64,000 bases of DNA from positions 6,697-70,696 of the forward strand of contig CAZTGZ010000014.1 in NCBI GenBank assembly GCA_964613385.1, read 5' to 3'. Of this stretch, positions 35,277 to 45,969 are shown in pieces. The notes under the pieces are model-generated. The model saw only the letters and a program-made list of their open reading frames with translations. It had not been told where the DNA came from and did no database searches. How positions within the stretch are numbered: position 1 is the first letter of the stretch; each line of letters begins with the position of its first letter. The position numbers and the translations under genes were made by a program. The stretch comes from CAZTGZ01 sp964613385 (GTDB lineage: Bacteria; Bacteroidota; Bacteroidia; NS11-12g; UBA9320).

Positions 35277-37331
35277 TTAAGGAACTTTCACTTCTTTCAG
35301 CGGACTATAAACAGAGAAGTTGGAGCCCATAATGTGTATAGAATAGGAATATGTTTTTCCGGCACCCGGTTTGTCAGTAAATGTATTTATCCCTGATTTT
35401 ACTTCACCAATCCATTCCATTTTTCCATTAAATTCTGCCCTGTACACGGCAACTTTATCAGCTTTGCCGTTTAGCGTCCAGCTGAGCACCACCTGTGCAG
35501 ATTGTGGGTCCCAAATGGCTGTAAAGCTTTTCAAAATGTCTGCTTTTGACTCAGGCCGTTGGGCAAATGCAGTGGATGGATTTTCAGAACGGTTGCCGGC
35601 AGAATCGATGGCATAAGCTCTTAGTTCATATGATTTTCCGGGAAGGCTCAGCGTGTCTGTCACAGAAATACGCTCACCCATGCCGGCCTTAAATGGCAGA
35701 ATGAAGGATTCTTTTCCGCTGACAAATTCAATGAATTGCGACTTTACATCGTCGCTGCTACTTCCCTGTAGCTCTATGTTAAGTCCACCGGAACCTGTTT
35801 TCACTGATAACAAAACCGGAGGTAATGGTGGAATCAAATCAGGTCGGCGCACGGGAATAATGGCACTGAGTTTTGACATATTATACGCCAGATCCAGCGC
35901 AGCGAGGCGATAAAACCTGTATTTCGACAAGGTCCACACTGTGAGGGAATCAAAATAAAAACTGTCGGTAATGATGTCTCCGGTTACCAGTCCGAATTCA
36001 TGCGTTGAATCATTGGCTGTATACAAACGGTAACCCATCAAATCATTTGCCTTAACCGGTTTCCACAATATGCTCACCTTCCCGGTGGTATCCATGGTAG
36101 CCGAAACGAGTTCCGGAGTTGACGGAGGAAGGTCATCTTTTACGAAGCCCAGTTTTGGCAACGAAGCAGACACATTCCCGGCAGTATCTATGGCATATAC
36201 CATGTAGTAATTCCCGAATTCGGCATCGGGATTGGGGTCTTTAAATGAAGTCGTATTCACGCCCAATATTTCTCCCAATTCAAAATACTGACCATCGGCC
36301 CGATCGGCTCTGGCTACTTTAAAGCCCTTTAACTCTCTTTTGTTACCGCTTAACTTCCATTCCAACTTCATTTCCTTCGATTCTCCCTGTGTGAGTTTGG
36401 TGATTTCAGGATTTTGCGGCGGTGACAGGTCACGGGGATAGGATTCGGCAGGTCTGCCCGGAGCTACCTGCTCACCAAAATTGGTAATGGCCGAAATCCG
36501 GTATTGATAGAATTTGTAATTCGTCAACCCGGTATCTACAAAACGTCCTTCTACCAGAAAATCATTCCCTTCGAGGTTTTCAATGACCACATACGGTATT
36601 TCATTGAGTTTCACCCATTTTTTGCCACCATCGGCTGAGCGCTCCAGATTAAAAGCCGAAAAGTCAGGGCGAAGGTATTTCCAGATTAATTCGAGCTTGG
36701 TATCGCCCTGTTGAATGCGCAATTCCGGTATGATAGGCATGGCATCAATTTCTGAGGTATTCACGTAAACAATAGCAGTATCTGTTCGACATGATTTGGA
36801 TGCAATGGGTGCATAAATACGGTATGCATAAGACTTCCCGGGTTCAATACTCCGGTCTGTAAATCGAAGGGCAGACATATTGGCAACCGCGGCATTCTGA
36901 TCAGCGGCGAGCAAATTATAGGCAAAGCGCATTCTGAGCATTATTGACATTTCCTTGGCTTTCTCCATACTGAATTCACTTTCTATAAGGGCTGTATTTC
37001 CATATAAAGTTGCCAGGGCGATGCCAACGTAGCGGTCATTGGTCGAAAGATATAGCTTGCCAATATCTTCGGCACTCCACGGTTTTAGTGTAGCAATTTT
37101 GATGAATGGAGCGTTCTTTACACTCATATCAGCCCTTTCCACAACATAGCCCGTCTCTTTGGCCAAATTCCAGGCCAGTTCTGTATTCAAGGCCCATCTC
37201 AGCACCACGGAATCTTTGTAGACTTTACTTCTGGCAATCATTTGGGCAGATGGTGTTTGTTGCCCTGTGGACTGCAATCCTGATAAAACCAATAACAAGC
37301 CCAGGAAGAAGTTGAAATAGTTAGTTTTCAT
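35277..37331 (-). CDS. fibronectin type III repeat surface protein
   Basis: 684 residues. A signal peptide (FFLGLLLVLSGLQSTGQ) is followed by at least four Fn3-like modules: KLELIWKYLRPDFSAFNLER, EMKLEWKLSGNKRELKGFKV, KVSILWKPVKANDLMGYRLY and AQVVLSWTLNGKADKVAVYR. Inter-module GYVVER.. and YRIYAP type strands fit the fold. There is no visible sorting domain: the C-terminus is GSNFSVYSPLKEVKVP. Third gene of the barrel/giant/Fn3 operon, 4 bases after the giant gene, so it is probably a structural partner. Confidence 0.82.
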   Translation of the reverse strand: MKTNYFNFFLGLLLVLSGLQSTGQQTPSAQMIARSKVYKDSVVLRWALNTELAWNLAKETGYVVERADMSVKNAPFIKIATLKPWSAEDIGKLYLSTNDRYVGIALATLYGNTALIESEFSMEKAKEMSIMLRMRFAYNLLAADQNAAVANMSALRFTDRSIEPGKSYAYRIYAPIASKSCRTDTAIVYVNTSEIDAMPIIPELRIQQGDTKLELIWKYLRPDFSAFNLERSADGGKKWVKLNEIPYVVIENLEGNDFLVEGRFVDTGLTNYKFYQYRISAITNFGEQVAPGRPAESYPRDLSPPQNPEITKLTQGESKEMKLEWKLSGNKRELKGFKVARADRADGQYFELGEILGVNTTSFKDPNPDAEFGNYYMVYAIDTAGNVSASLPKLGFVKDDLPPSTPELVSATMDTTGKVSILWKPVKANDLMGYRLYTANDSTHEFGLVTGDIITDSFYFDSLTVWTLSKYRFYRLAALDLAYNMSKLSAIIPVRRPDLIPPLPPVLLSVKTGSGGLNIELQGSSSDDVKSQFIEFVSGKESFILPFKAGMGERISVTDTLSLPGKSYELRAYAIDSAGNRSENPSTAFAQRPESKADILKSFTAIWDPQSAQVVLSWTLNGKADKVAVYRAEFNGKMEWIGEVKSGINTFTDKPGAGKTYSYSIHIMGSNFSVYSPLKEVKVP

Positions 37332-37335
37332 GATT

Positions 37336-40300
37336 TTAATACGTAAAGCTTTTAATTCTATCCTGACTCTGAAAATCCGGGTTTTGACAAACGGCTCCCG
37401 GTACCTGGTAATAAAAGCGGATGTTATAAGTGCCCCTGCTCATCATCTGATATTCGTTGTTGAGAATTTTTCGGACGACAGGTCTCAATGGAACCGGTAT
37501 GAACTCAGAGGTCTCCGGCTGGCCATAGATTCGGGTATACGCCTGGCATTTGGTACGCACTGAAGCCCAGTCAAAGGCTACGGTTGTGGGTGCGGTATAG
37601 GAAATTACTGCATTCCGGTTTCCTCCTCCGCTCAAGAAAGTCCGGTTCACCTGACTGCTCAAAACAGCGGAGAATCTAAATAGATCCGGATTATTGAAAT
37701 CCATCGCTTTGAAATGTTCCGCCTGGGGATTATATGGTCTGCATTCGGCAGCATTGAGTTTTCCATAAATATAGCCTTCAAACTGACTGAATGACACGGA
37801 TTTGCGTGGAGGTATTCCGGGTACCTGAGCATTGCTCCTCTGGAAAGCCGGGCGTCCGACTCCCCATCTCTCCAGATAATTGGCCATTTCATACACATAC
37901 GGAATGGCAAAAGTGTGATACCAGTTTTCTGTAAATGGAATATCCATACTTAACAGAGCAGGATAGGTAGCACTTTGATTGTTGGAGCTCATTGATACAT
38001 ATGGATAGGCATCAAACTCATCAAATCCTTCTGCCCCGCCCAAATTCATAGTAAAACTCTCCGCTATTCCAAATGCAGTCCGCGTGAGTCCGGAGAATTG
38101 GTTGGCCTGCAATTTCTGATTGAGTGAGTTGTACTGACTGGTTTTGAAGAACAATACATATACCGCGGTTTCACCACTTCCCATGGCCAGTGGGCCTAAG
38201 ATTTTCCGGCTAAATGCACCGGATGATATGTATTGATTAATCATGCTGGATCCGCTGAAGGTTAATCCATTCGTGTTGTTTCTTCCGGAGCTCACCTTTT
38301 TAATGAGCATGAGCGCATATACTTTATTGTTTACCAACGTTGGTATATCGTAAGAAAGGGTTGGAATTCCCGCCCGGGTTGCTATCGTTAAGGGCATGTC
38401 CACCGGACTTCCACTGCCGTCAATCGGCACGAAACGGGCAAAAAAGGTGGTGGTATATCCACTGCGGGTATCATTGCCAAAGTACGTAGTGAGCTGGCCA
38501 CTTTGCCAGAGTTCAACACGTCCGGCACGGCATTCATCCTGAAGGAAATATCGCTGACCTCGGTATGGATAGGTAAATCGTACATATTCATCTCTCATAC
38601 GAGCCGGCAGAGGACCGGTTCGGAAGGTATGTATGGAATCCTGATAAATTGGAGAATTATTTGCTTTTAAGGCAATTTCCCATCTGCCTTGAACATATTT
38701 CAATGAAAATGCCGTTGCTGATAGCCGTATGTTCGCATCCGTTTTTAATGTGGACTCCGTAATTAATTGGGCTGCATATCCATTTTCGATGAAACGGATG
38801 GAAGCACCTTGCTGATAGCCTCTGTCGAGTGTTTTTCTTAGACCGGCACCTATCGCTCTTGACTGAGTTGCTGACACAGGTAGTGCTCCGGCCCAGGCGG
38901 CGAGGGTCGCTCCGCTTGAAACGTCAACTGCCTTGAATTCCTGGAGACAAACCATAAAAGATTCGGTGCGTTTTCTTCCTTCCGCATCCATTACTTCAAG
39001 TGAGAACATCTGATTGTGGGCAAAATTCAAGGCCACTGCGGGGTAGGTGAATGGGTCAATTTCCCTCTCATCAGCACCGGGTTTAAGATCTGAGATCAAG
39101 GCCATATCTGCCAAAGGCGACTCATATATGGGTTGGCATTTCTCACCAACCTGGAATGGAACGCTGAATCGATCGATTCTGATGAGCCCGAGAAGATTGA
39201 GACTTCCGGTCAATTCTCCTTTAAACCAGGAGGGATTCACCAAACCGGCTTCCAATCGGGTAGCGGCTGAAAAGGCCGCTACTGTTACGAATGATTCAGT
39301 CAAAGGCAGTGGAACTTTCAGGGCAAGATCACCTCGTACAGCAGCGTAAGCCTGTCCGTTTGCATACCATCCATTGATACCGGGGGTAAAACTACCATTT
39401 GCAGCAGCACAGCTCACTCTTTCCAGATTGCGAATGGCTACGTCAAATCCAATGGCTGCTTCCAGGTTATAGCGAACGAAATTGGCTACGGTTTGCTGTC
39501 CGGTACTTGCTTCGAGGCTGGCTCCGAAACAGAAACCATCTGCCAATTGACCCCGGTTGGCACCCCATCCACCAGCCGGCTCACTAACTAAACTCTTAAC
39601 CAAAGCCGGAGGATCAGGTATACCCGGAAGTTCCTTTCCTGCCATCAGGTATGCCTGTGGCACAATACTCATGACCGGAATACCCGGAATACCGATGCGT
39701 ATGCCCACCCGGTTTTCAGGTGTACCCAACTTAAAATACCAGATATTCGGATCATAATGAATGGCCAGTCTACCTGCCTGATTGTTAGACCCTGCACCCC
39801 GAATAGCCCCTGCGGCAGCATTTACAAAAACATTAACCTCCCCATCGAATGTGGTGGTCGGATGATGATAAACAAATCGAAAATCTCCCCATATGGCTGT
39901 ACCCTGATTGTTACCGGGTGTTGACATAAACCGGCAGTTTCCGGATAACTCCATCGATTGAAAACTGCCCGGGTTGGTTCCAATGGTTACACCCATGGTG
40001 CCCTCTCCATAAAATATTTCCTTTTTAACAGCACCCAATGCAATAGTGGCCCTGATTCCTATGGTATTGGTCTCTGATGGCACATATCTGTAGCCGGAGC
40101 GATTTACCTGACCTGTTTGTCCGGTAATGGTAGAAACCTGACCTTCGAGTCGCATGTTTTCATAGGCTCCACCTCCAAAACCGTATAATTTAAGTCCGGA
40201 TGGCCCCAAAGGAATACCCACCGGCATACTTGCCATACCATCGGCGTACCAGTAGCGGTTGCTTCCTTTGTTCCCAAACTGAGCCGCCACTTTCAAATCT

Positions 40301-43300
40301 ATTCCGGGTCTGATATTTGCTGTTACTTCCCCTTTAAATCCATCCCCGTAGGTTGCATCTCCGGCAAAAAATACCGCCGATCCCGACATGGTTATAGCGG
40401 CATTGCCACCGGAAATCAGAATAGAATCGAGCAATAATCCGGTTGGAACCCACTGGGCTCCCCCGCTTTGGCTCATCCTCCCTACAAATGAAATCGACGA
40501 AGTGCATCTGAAATTATTGCCGCTGGTGGATGATGATCCGCTATTTGACGTGGTGTTCCCATCGGGAATAACGCTAAATCCGATGCGCAACCCAACCCTC
40601 GGACCTGCTGCCCGATCCCATTCCATTGGATGTACTCCGGAGCCATCTGCACCGGCATTTCTGGCCACAACCCCGACGTTATTGAGGATAACCGGGAAAC
40701 CGCCTACCCTGCGTTGCGGACTATTATGAGCAAAATATACACACCCTCTCCCATTTTGCTCCGGACATTCGAAATAGGGCTCGTTGCTGGATAACTTCAA
40801 ATTCTGGAATCTTAAATCAGGTATCTGTATCTCACCGGGACTGATGGTCTCACTTCTCGGTCGTCCGTTTATACTAATACTTCCTGAAAGATCAGCCGTT
40901 ATTCCCACACTGCTTTCCCAGTTATTCACCCCTTGCGGGTTTCTAACCTGTGCTTCGGTATACCTGAATCCTATCAGGGTTTGGGTAAGTTGCATATTCG
41001 CAAACCAAATCGGCACACTTAGGGTATCGACTGACCCCGCCAGAATTTCGAATGACACTCGGCGTGCGGAAGTGGTGATATTGCAACGATAGGCTACACT
41101 CGTGGGTGAAATGGGTATCTTGAATTTCCCATTCATATTCCCGGCGAATTCACCGCGACTATGCCCGAGCTGCAATATTCTCAGTTTGATACTGTCTATA
41201 CCGAAAGCCCATCCATCTACTGTACATTCATTTTCAGATACGATGCGGTTGCGAACATTGAATTCTGCTGATAAACCCGTCCGGTCTATGAACATATTTT
41301 CTGCACCAAACGACAGCCTCGGCTGCCCGCTGGTCGGACGAAAAGTTGGAGGCACATATACGGTAAAATTCTTTAAGTAAAATCCCTTCCACATGTCCTT
41401 TTGAGGGGGTGGATTCTGATACCCTGAAGGCAAATTGAATCCGGGTGGATTGTCCTGGTTGCTAAAATCAAGACTGGCATTGGCAATCTCGAAACCCCAT
41501 CCCGGGGCTCCGGGAGACTGAAATCTGTCCATTCTGAAATCCAGAATAAACTGTCTCAGATTCCTCACCTTGGCGTTGAAATAACCTTTTACAATTCCTG
41601 CCCCTGTTGAACCGTCGGTATTATCGGGAACTACTACATCCCTTCCAAAATGGATTTCACCTTTGATCTGTAAAACTTTGAAACCATCACAGTCCCATTG
41701 GGCATAAGTCCCCGAATCGCTGATGGCGTTATAATCGGAACCTGCGAAAACAGTTCTCTTGAAAATAAGATCGGTTTCACCCATTCGTATGGTTTTATCC
41801 AGAGGATTGTAGAGCATCCCCCTACCCGTGCCGGCCATTCCATTCGGATGAAAACACAAATCCGTGGCTCCCAGAGACAACCATCCGTCTGCTTCGGGAA
41901 AGTCTACTTTGAACAATACATTTAAGGTAGCTCTCTGATGGGTAAAATACACGCCAACTATACCGATAACGTACTTGGTGCCCTGATAATCATTGTCGAG
42001 ACCAATGGGCAGTTTAACAGGATTGCTCGCAGTTAACTGACTCACCAGTCGCGACGTTTGTGAGTATAGGCCGTGTAAACCTAAGAGTTGGGATTCGGAC
42101 ATTCCTGTGAGCTGGGCGAATGTTCTACTTTGCTGAGACGATGTAATGGGAGACTGTGGTTCATAATCTGCGGTAGCTGTTCCGGATATTGCCTGATTAT
42201 TCCGGTTTACTTTCACCCCGCTGAAGGAAACTACCAGTCCTGTGTTCATGAATGGCACAGAAATCACTCCTTTGCCTGAAGCCAGGCTGCCTGACCATGA
42301 AATCTGGGTGACTTTCATATCGAATTTACCCATTTTGATGATTTGGTTGACCTGTACGTTTGTATTTTCTTCGGTGTTTTGCAGAAGAGCAGGATCCACA
42401 TCACAAGAGGCAACACAGGCAGATCGAACAGGAGGAATTGGTTCTTCCCTTTGGCGCGTAGTTGTATCGGTTCCAATGAAAAATCTGCGTACCTGAGAAT
42501 ATTGATAACCGGTTGTATCTGTCGTAGATTCCGGATTCAGCAGCCATTTCACACGCCAGAAATATTCGCCGGTATCCTGTAAAAACTTGCTGCTTCCCAG
42601 ATCTCTGTAAAGGGCAGATCTTAGTTCAGATTCAGGACTCTCCAAAGACACTCCACGCCCTACTTCTCCTCTGTCTGTATGCACCAAGGTACTGAAATCC
42701 CTTTTGCGTGAAACTTCCAGAACCCATGCTTCCTGCACATATGAATTGTAAAAATTCATTCCACCGACTCTGGTAGAAGTAACGGGAAGATATTCAGGTC
42801 TGATAAGGGTTGGCGGGGTTGCTGATAACCATTCGAAACGAATTTGCCCTTCTGCCAGTCTGGCGTTGTTGGCGGGCAATCTCAGCTCAGAGGGAGCCAT
42901 GCCAATGTTAAATCCTGCCCCAAATCCTGTTGTCAGCAGTTGCTGTTGGTTATTAACCTGAGTTCCCAATGTAATGCTCGATTCCCAATCGACTCTTTTG
43001 CCGCGGATTAAAGGGGAGGCAACTCCCAAACCCGGCTCAACCTCCGGGAACACGATGATCTGGGCAGCTTGTTCATTCGTGAGTGGTCCGACCCTGGTTT
43101 GTTGCGTTTGTCGGGGACCGAGGGGCGACCAATTCAGATTTCGGGTTTCCCCAAATGTATTGCCATTGTAACGCACCCGAGTAGCGGATGTAAACGATCT
43201 GTATAAATCAGAATATGGATCATAACGGGCAATGAGCGGAATTTGTCTAAAGGGGATCCAATCGTTGTTCAAAGGCCAAAGTGCCGACGAAGACACCCTG

Positions 43301-44166
43301 CCTTCCGGAGCATACACGAAAATACAGACTTCAGAAAAACCCAGATTCATTACTCCGGCGTTGCCCAAAGGATCTATTGCCTGAACCCGCCAGGCATAGG
43401 TGGTTCCCGGAATTAACGGAATATCCGCGGCTGAATAAAGGTAGTTATTTGTGCTCACCTCTCTATTGAGCATAAAATTGGTGGCATTATTGATGGCTGT
43501 ATTCGGTTCCATACCTGCAGGTACGGGAACCATCTGAATATTGTATTTCCATAAAGTACCCGCAGTCTGCGAACCCATCGGCATGGTCCAGGTAAATGAA
43601 ATAACTTGTGGATTGAGAGCGGCTACCGTAGTTCCGCAAGCAGGAGTCGATATTCTGGGTGGATTGGCAAAATAGATGGGAAAAGTTACACAGCCCAGAT
43701 TGATGTTACTCAACAATATTCCATCCAGCCCATACGCTTGCAGACATAGACGGTAGGTTCCTTCAGGAATGTTGCCTCTAACTAGATCTTCGTTTCTTAA
43801 TCCAACAACATTTGCATTTCCTCGTCTGTCGAAAAACGTCCCCAATTGATTAGAAGTAAAAGTATTGATCCCGGGAAAAACGGTTAATGCAATGGCCGGA
43901 TTTGCTTGTCCACCCATTGGCGGAGGAGGAACGGTTATGCTTACTTCTTCCCCTCCTGAGATTCTTTGAATAGAACCAGCAAGATAAATGCGTTCGGATT
44001 GATTTAAAGATGAATTTGCCGTGACCAGCAATTTTCCGGTATTGCCGATATAGTCTTGCCATTTATGCGTATAAGGAGGTGCGACTTGAACGGTTAAATC
44101 TATCTGTGCCTGGACAGTTATGGCACAACTGAAGGAAAAAATGAGTGTAAATAATGATTTCTTCAT
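37336..44166 (-). CDS. giant secreted protein (2276 residues), function unknown
   Basis: A signal peptide (SLFTLIFSFSCAITVQAQ) is followed by a multi-domain beta-rich protein. The N-terminal 280 residues contain Fn3-like strands (ISFTWTMPMGSQTAG, YAWRVQAIDPLGNAG). The middle (about 560-1700) has long Gly/Asn/Ser beta-strand stretches with several FxxGRIxxP-like repeats. The C-terminal 400 residues resemble a protease-free surface domain with VYVLFFKTSQYNS and a proline-rich segment. No T9SS sorting domain or enzyme motif is visible. The layout resembles large TANFOR-type proteins of Bacteroidota, but I cannot confirm this by eye. It is flanked by barrel and Fn3 genes at 4-base spacing, implying one polycistronic message and probable stoichiometric assembly. 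Confidence 0.8.
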   Translation of the reverse strand: MKKSLFTLIFSFSCAITVQAQIDLTVQVAPPYTHKWQDYIGNTGKLLVTANSSLNQSERIYLAGSIQRISGGEEVSITVPPPPMGGQANPAIALTVFPGINTFTSNQLGTFFDRRGNANVVGLRNEDLVRGNIPEGTYRLCLQAYGLDGILLSNINLGCVTFPIYFANPPRISTPACGTTVAALNPQVISFTWTMPMGSQTAGTLWKYNIQMVPVPAGMEPNTAINNATNFMLNREVSTNNYLYSAADIPLIPGTTYAWRVQAIDPLGNAGVMNLGFSEVCIFVYAPEGRVSSSALWPLNNDWIPFRQIPLIARYDPYSDLYRSFTSATRVRYNGNTFGETRNLNWSPLGPRQTQQTRVGPLTNEQAAQIIVFPEVEPGLGVASPLIRGKRVDWESSITLGTQVNNQQQLLTTGFGAGFNIGMAPSELRLPANNARLAEGQIRFEWLSATPPTLIRPEYLPVTSTRVGGMNFYNSYVQEAWVLEVSRKRDFSTLVHTDRGEVGRGVSLESPESELRSALYRDLGSSKFLQDTGEYFWRVKWLLNPESTTDTTGYQYSQVRRFFIGTDTTTRQREEPIPPVRSACVASCDVDPALLQNTEENTNVQVNQIIKMGKFDMKVTQISWSGSLASGKGVISVPFMNTGLVVSFSGVKVNRNNQAISGTATADYEPQSPITSSQQSRTFAQLTGMSESQLLGLHGLYSQTSRLVSQLTASNPVKLPIGLDNDYQGTKYVIGIVGVYFTHQRATLNVLFKVDFPEADGWLSLGATDLCFHPNGMAGTGRGMLYNPLDKTIRMGETDLIFKRTVFAGSDYNAISDSGTYAQWDCDGFKVLQIKGEIHFGRDVVVPDNTDGSTGAGIVKGYFNAKVRNLRQFILDFRMDRFQSPGAPGWGFEIANASLDFSNQDNPPGFNLPSGYQNPPPQKDMWKGFYLKNFTVYVPPTFRPTSGQPRLSFGAENMFIDRTGLSAEFNVRNRIVSENECTVDGWAFGIDSIKLRILQLGHSRGEFAGNMNGKFKIPISPTSVAYRCNITTSARRVSFEILAGSVDTLSVPIWFANMQLTQTLIGFRYTEAQVRNPQGVNNWESSVGITADLSGSISINGRPRSETISPGEIQIPDLRFQNLKLSSNEPYFECPEQNGRGCVYFAHNSPQRRVGGFPVILNNVGVVARNAGADGSGVHPMEWDRAAGPRVGLRIGFSVIPDGNTTSNSGSSSTSGNNFRCTSSISFVGRMSQSGGAQWVPTGLLLDSILISGGNAAITMSGSAVFFAGDATYGDGFKGEVTANIRPGIDLKVAAQFGNKGSNRYWYADGMASMPVGIPLGPSGLKLYGFGGGAYENMRLEGQVSTITGQTGQVNRSGYRYVPSETNTIGIRATIALGAVKKEIFYGEGTMGVTIGTNPGSFQSMELSGNCRFMSTPGNNQGTAIWGDFRFVYHHPTTTFDGEVNVFVNAAAGAIRGAGSNNQAGRLAIHYDPNIWYFKLGTPENRVGIRIGIPGIPVMSIVPQAYLMAGKELPGIPDPPALVKSLVSEPAGGWGANRGQLADGFCFGASLEASTGQQTVANFVRYNLEAAIGFDVAIRNLERVSCAAANGSFTPGINGWYANGQAYAAVRGDLALKVPLPLTESFVTVAAFSAATRLEAGLVNPSWFKGELTGSLNLLGLIRIDRFSVPFQVGEKCQPIYESPLADMALISDLKPGADEREIDPFTYPAVALNFAHNQMFSLEVMDAEGRKRTESFMVCLQEFKAVDVSSGATLAAWAGALPVSATQSRAIGAGLRKTLDRGYQQGASIRFIENGYAAQLITESTLKTDANIRLSATAFSLKYVQGRWEIALKANNSPIYQDSIHTFRTGPLPARMRDEYVRFTYPYRGQRYFLQDECRAGRVELWQSGQLTTYFGNDTRSGYTTTFFARFVPIDGSGSPVDMPLTIATRAGIPTLSYDIPTLVNNKVYALMLIKKVSSGRNNTNGLTFSGSSMINQYISSGAFSRKILGPLAMGSGETAVYVLFFKTSQYNSLNQKLQANQFSGLTRTAFGIAESFTMNLGGAEGFDEFDAYPYVSMSSNNQSATYPALLSMDIPFTENWYHTFAIPYVYEMANYLERWGVGRPAFQRSNAQVPGIPPRKSVSFSQFEGYIYGKLNAAECRPYNPQAEHFKAMDFNNPDLFRFSAVLSSQVNRTFLSGGGNRNAVISYTAPTTVAFDWASVRTKCQAYTRIYGQPETSEFIPVPLRPVVRKILNNEYQMMSRGTYNIRFYYQVPGAVCQNPDFQSQDRIKSFTY

Positions 44167-44170
44167 TGTT

Positions 44171-45886
44171 TTAGAAACTAAACCTGTAATCTATTTGACC
44201 AATGGTTTCCTGATAATTTTGTTGTGTAATTGCCGTGTTTGTGCTGTTGAGCCAGGTGGCACGGGCAGATAAGCTGTGCTTCTTTTTAAGAGTTGTCATC
44301 AATCCCAATGACATATTGAGCACACCTCCATTGATTGTCCCACCGGAGGAATTTGTTTGATAAGACCCCATCAAACTGGTTTGTAACCTATTGTCTTTTA
44401 AATTGTAATTGCCGGCCAGTGAGCCTCCCATTAAAGTGTATTGAAACCCGTTCTGAACAAAATCACTTAAAGTAAGAGACGCAGTATATCCGAATCCTTT
44501 TTGCAGGGGAGAGGTTGTATAAGAAAGATTGGCAATTTTTGATTTATTTTCCTGAGCTGAACTGGTGAAAATATTCAGATCCGTTAACTGCTGATACATG
44601 GCCAAAAGAAGCAGGCTGGTTATGCGCGTTTTGGTTTTAAAGGTATATCGCTGATTCATGCTGTAACTTGCATTGGTTTGTGCAATTCGAATGGTGTCGT
44701 TTACCGGTCTTAATCCGGGTGATTGTGTTATTCCGAAATTCGAATAATTCAGGTCCAGGCCGTACCTGCCTTTTCCGGGAGTAAAGGATAGCGTAGAATT
44801 TGTAATCAGTCTTTCTGTTGTGGATTCACGACTTTTTAATAAGTTATCCCGCTCGATTCCCACACTTCCGTTTATGCGGACTTTGCTTTTGAACAAACCG
44901 AAACCCGGACTAAGTGTAATCTGTTGTAAATCAGACTGAATAAAGTACATACCCATGGTTTTGAAATCGGGATCCACTCTTTTATATTCCATCCGCAAGC
45001 TGAATCGGGCTCCCATATAACTCAGGGAGGTTCTTCCGGCAGTGAAGATCTGAGAAGAAAATCGGGCGGGATATAATTTTTGAATCCATCCTTCGGTATT
45101 TGCCTGCTCGCGCTGATCCCCCGTATAAGCACTAATGGCGGCATCTATATCCCAAAAGAGTTTATTGCCCAAAGGTATTTTCCCCACTATCCCAAAAGCC
45201 AGATTTTCTGCCGGCGTTACCCCTGTAGTGTCCGCCAATTCGGGATTCACACTGCCTTTTTTGTCCCATCCCTGAAAAAGTACAAAGTCAAAATACTTGT
45301 TTTCCTTTCCTACACCTATTCGAGCACAATATCCCCATCTTTCGTACTGGAATCTGCCCCCGACATTCAATCCGCTTGGATTTCGAATCAAATCAAGATT
45401 GGTTACTGCCCTATTTATCTGTCCACCCATCGCCCCCATTCTGAATTTACCCGGATTCATCTCAAAACCTGCGCCCAATACTGTAGTACCGGCCAGGGTG
45501 TAATTGCTGAAATAAATATTCCGATGACCCAAATGAGCAGTAAACCACTTCCCTTTCGGACTTAAACCTATCTGATTGTATGGCTGTACAAAACGTCGGT
45601 CCTGTTCACTGATGATTACCGTCATGGGAACCTGTTTGCCAAAAAGAGTGACAACCGGAGCGCCTGTAAGGGTATAGGTGAAGGGACGCATTCTCTGATT
45701 AAGTTGATTGGTATTATACATTTGTAGAGAAAGACCCAAATTCCCGTGAAATGCCCATTTTTTATTGAATTGAGTGGTATCCTTAGCCTTTGCCTGATCC
45801 AAACTGATCCAAACAAGAACAAGCATCCCTAAGCACCGAAGTAGCTTCTTAGGCGCTAAAATTTGTTTCCCTAATCTCATCTTCAA
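44171..45886 (-). CDS. outer-membrane beta-barrel protein, first gene of the giant-protein operon
   Basis: 571 residues. Positively charged n-region, signal helix (CLGMLVLVWISLDQAKA) and then alternating amphipathic strands to the very C-terminus (YRFSF), whose terminal Phe is the BAM recognition residue. Sections such as FRMGAMGGQINRAV, FSLRMEYKRVDPDF, GKGRYGLDLNYSNFG and TLSDFVQNGFQYTLMGGSL suit a large barrel of perhaps 18-26 strands. I recognise no family. Its 5-base-scale spacing from the 2276-residue gene suggests it is the outer-membrane partner or conduit of that protein. Divergent from the sensor kinase gene. Confidence 0.78.
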   Translation of the reverse strand: MKMRLGKQILAPKKLLRCLGMLVLVWISLDQAKAKDTTQFNKKWAFHGNLGLSLQMYNTNQLNQRMRPFTYTLTGAPVVTLFGKQVPMTVIISEQDRRFVQPYNQIGLSPKGKWFTAHLGHRNIYFSNYTLAGTTVLGAGFEMNPGKFRMGAMGGQINRAVTNLDLIRNPSGLNVGGRFQYERWGYCARIGVGKENKYFDFVLFQGWDKKGSVNPELADTTGVTPAENLAFGIVGKIPLGNKLFWDIDAAISAYTGDQREQANTEGWIQKLYPARFSSQIFTAGRTSLSYMGARFSLRMEYKRVDPDFKTMGMYFIQSDLQQITLSPGFGLFKSKVRINGSVGIERDNLLKSRESTTERLITNSTLSFTPGKGRYGLDLNYSNFGITQSPGLRPVNDTIRIAQTNASYSMNQRYTFKTKTRITSLLLLAMYQQLTDLNIFTSSAQENKSKIANLSYTTSPLQKGFGYTASLTLSDFVQNGFQYTLMGGSLAGNYNLKDNRLQTSLMGSYQTNSSGGTINGGVLNMSLGLMTTLKKKHSLSARATWLNSTNTAITQQNYQETIGQIDYRFSF

Positions 45887-45943
45887 TACCTATTTTCGAT
45901 TTTCAAAGGTTCAATTCCTCTGATTTCCGAATTGTGTTGATTA

Positions 45944-45951
45944 TATATTTG
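45944..45951 (+). promoter_or_regulatory. putative -7 element of the sensor kinase gene
   Basis: TATATTTG matches TAnnTTTG in the 83-base region shared with the divergent barrel operon, 18 bases before the ATG. Confidence 0.4.
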
Positions 45952-45969
45952 AGGCTGCCTACTTAATAA

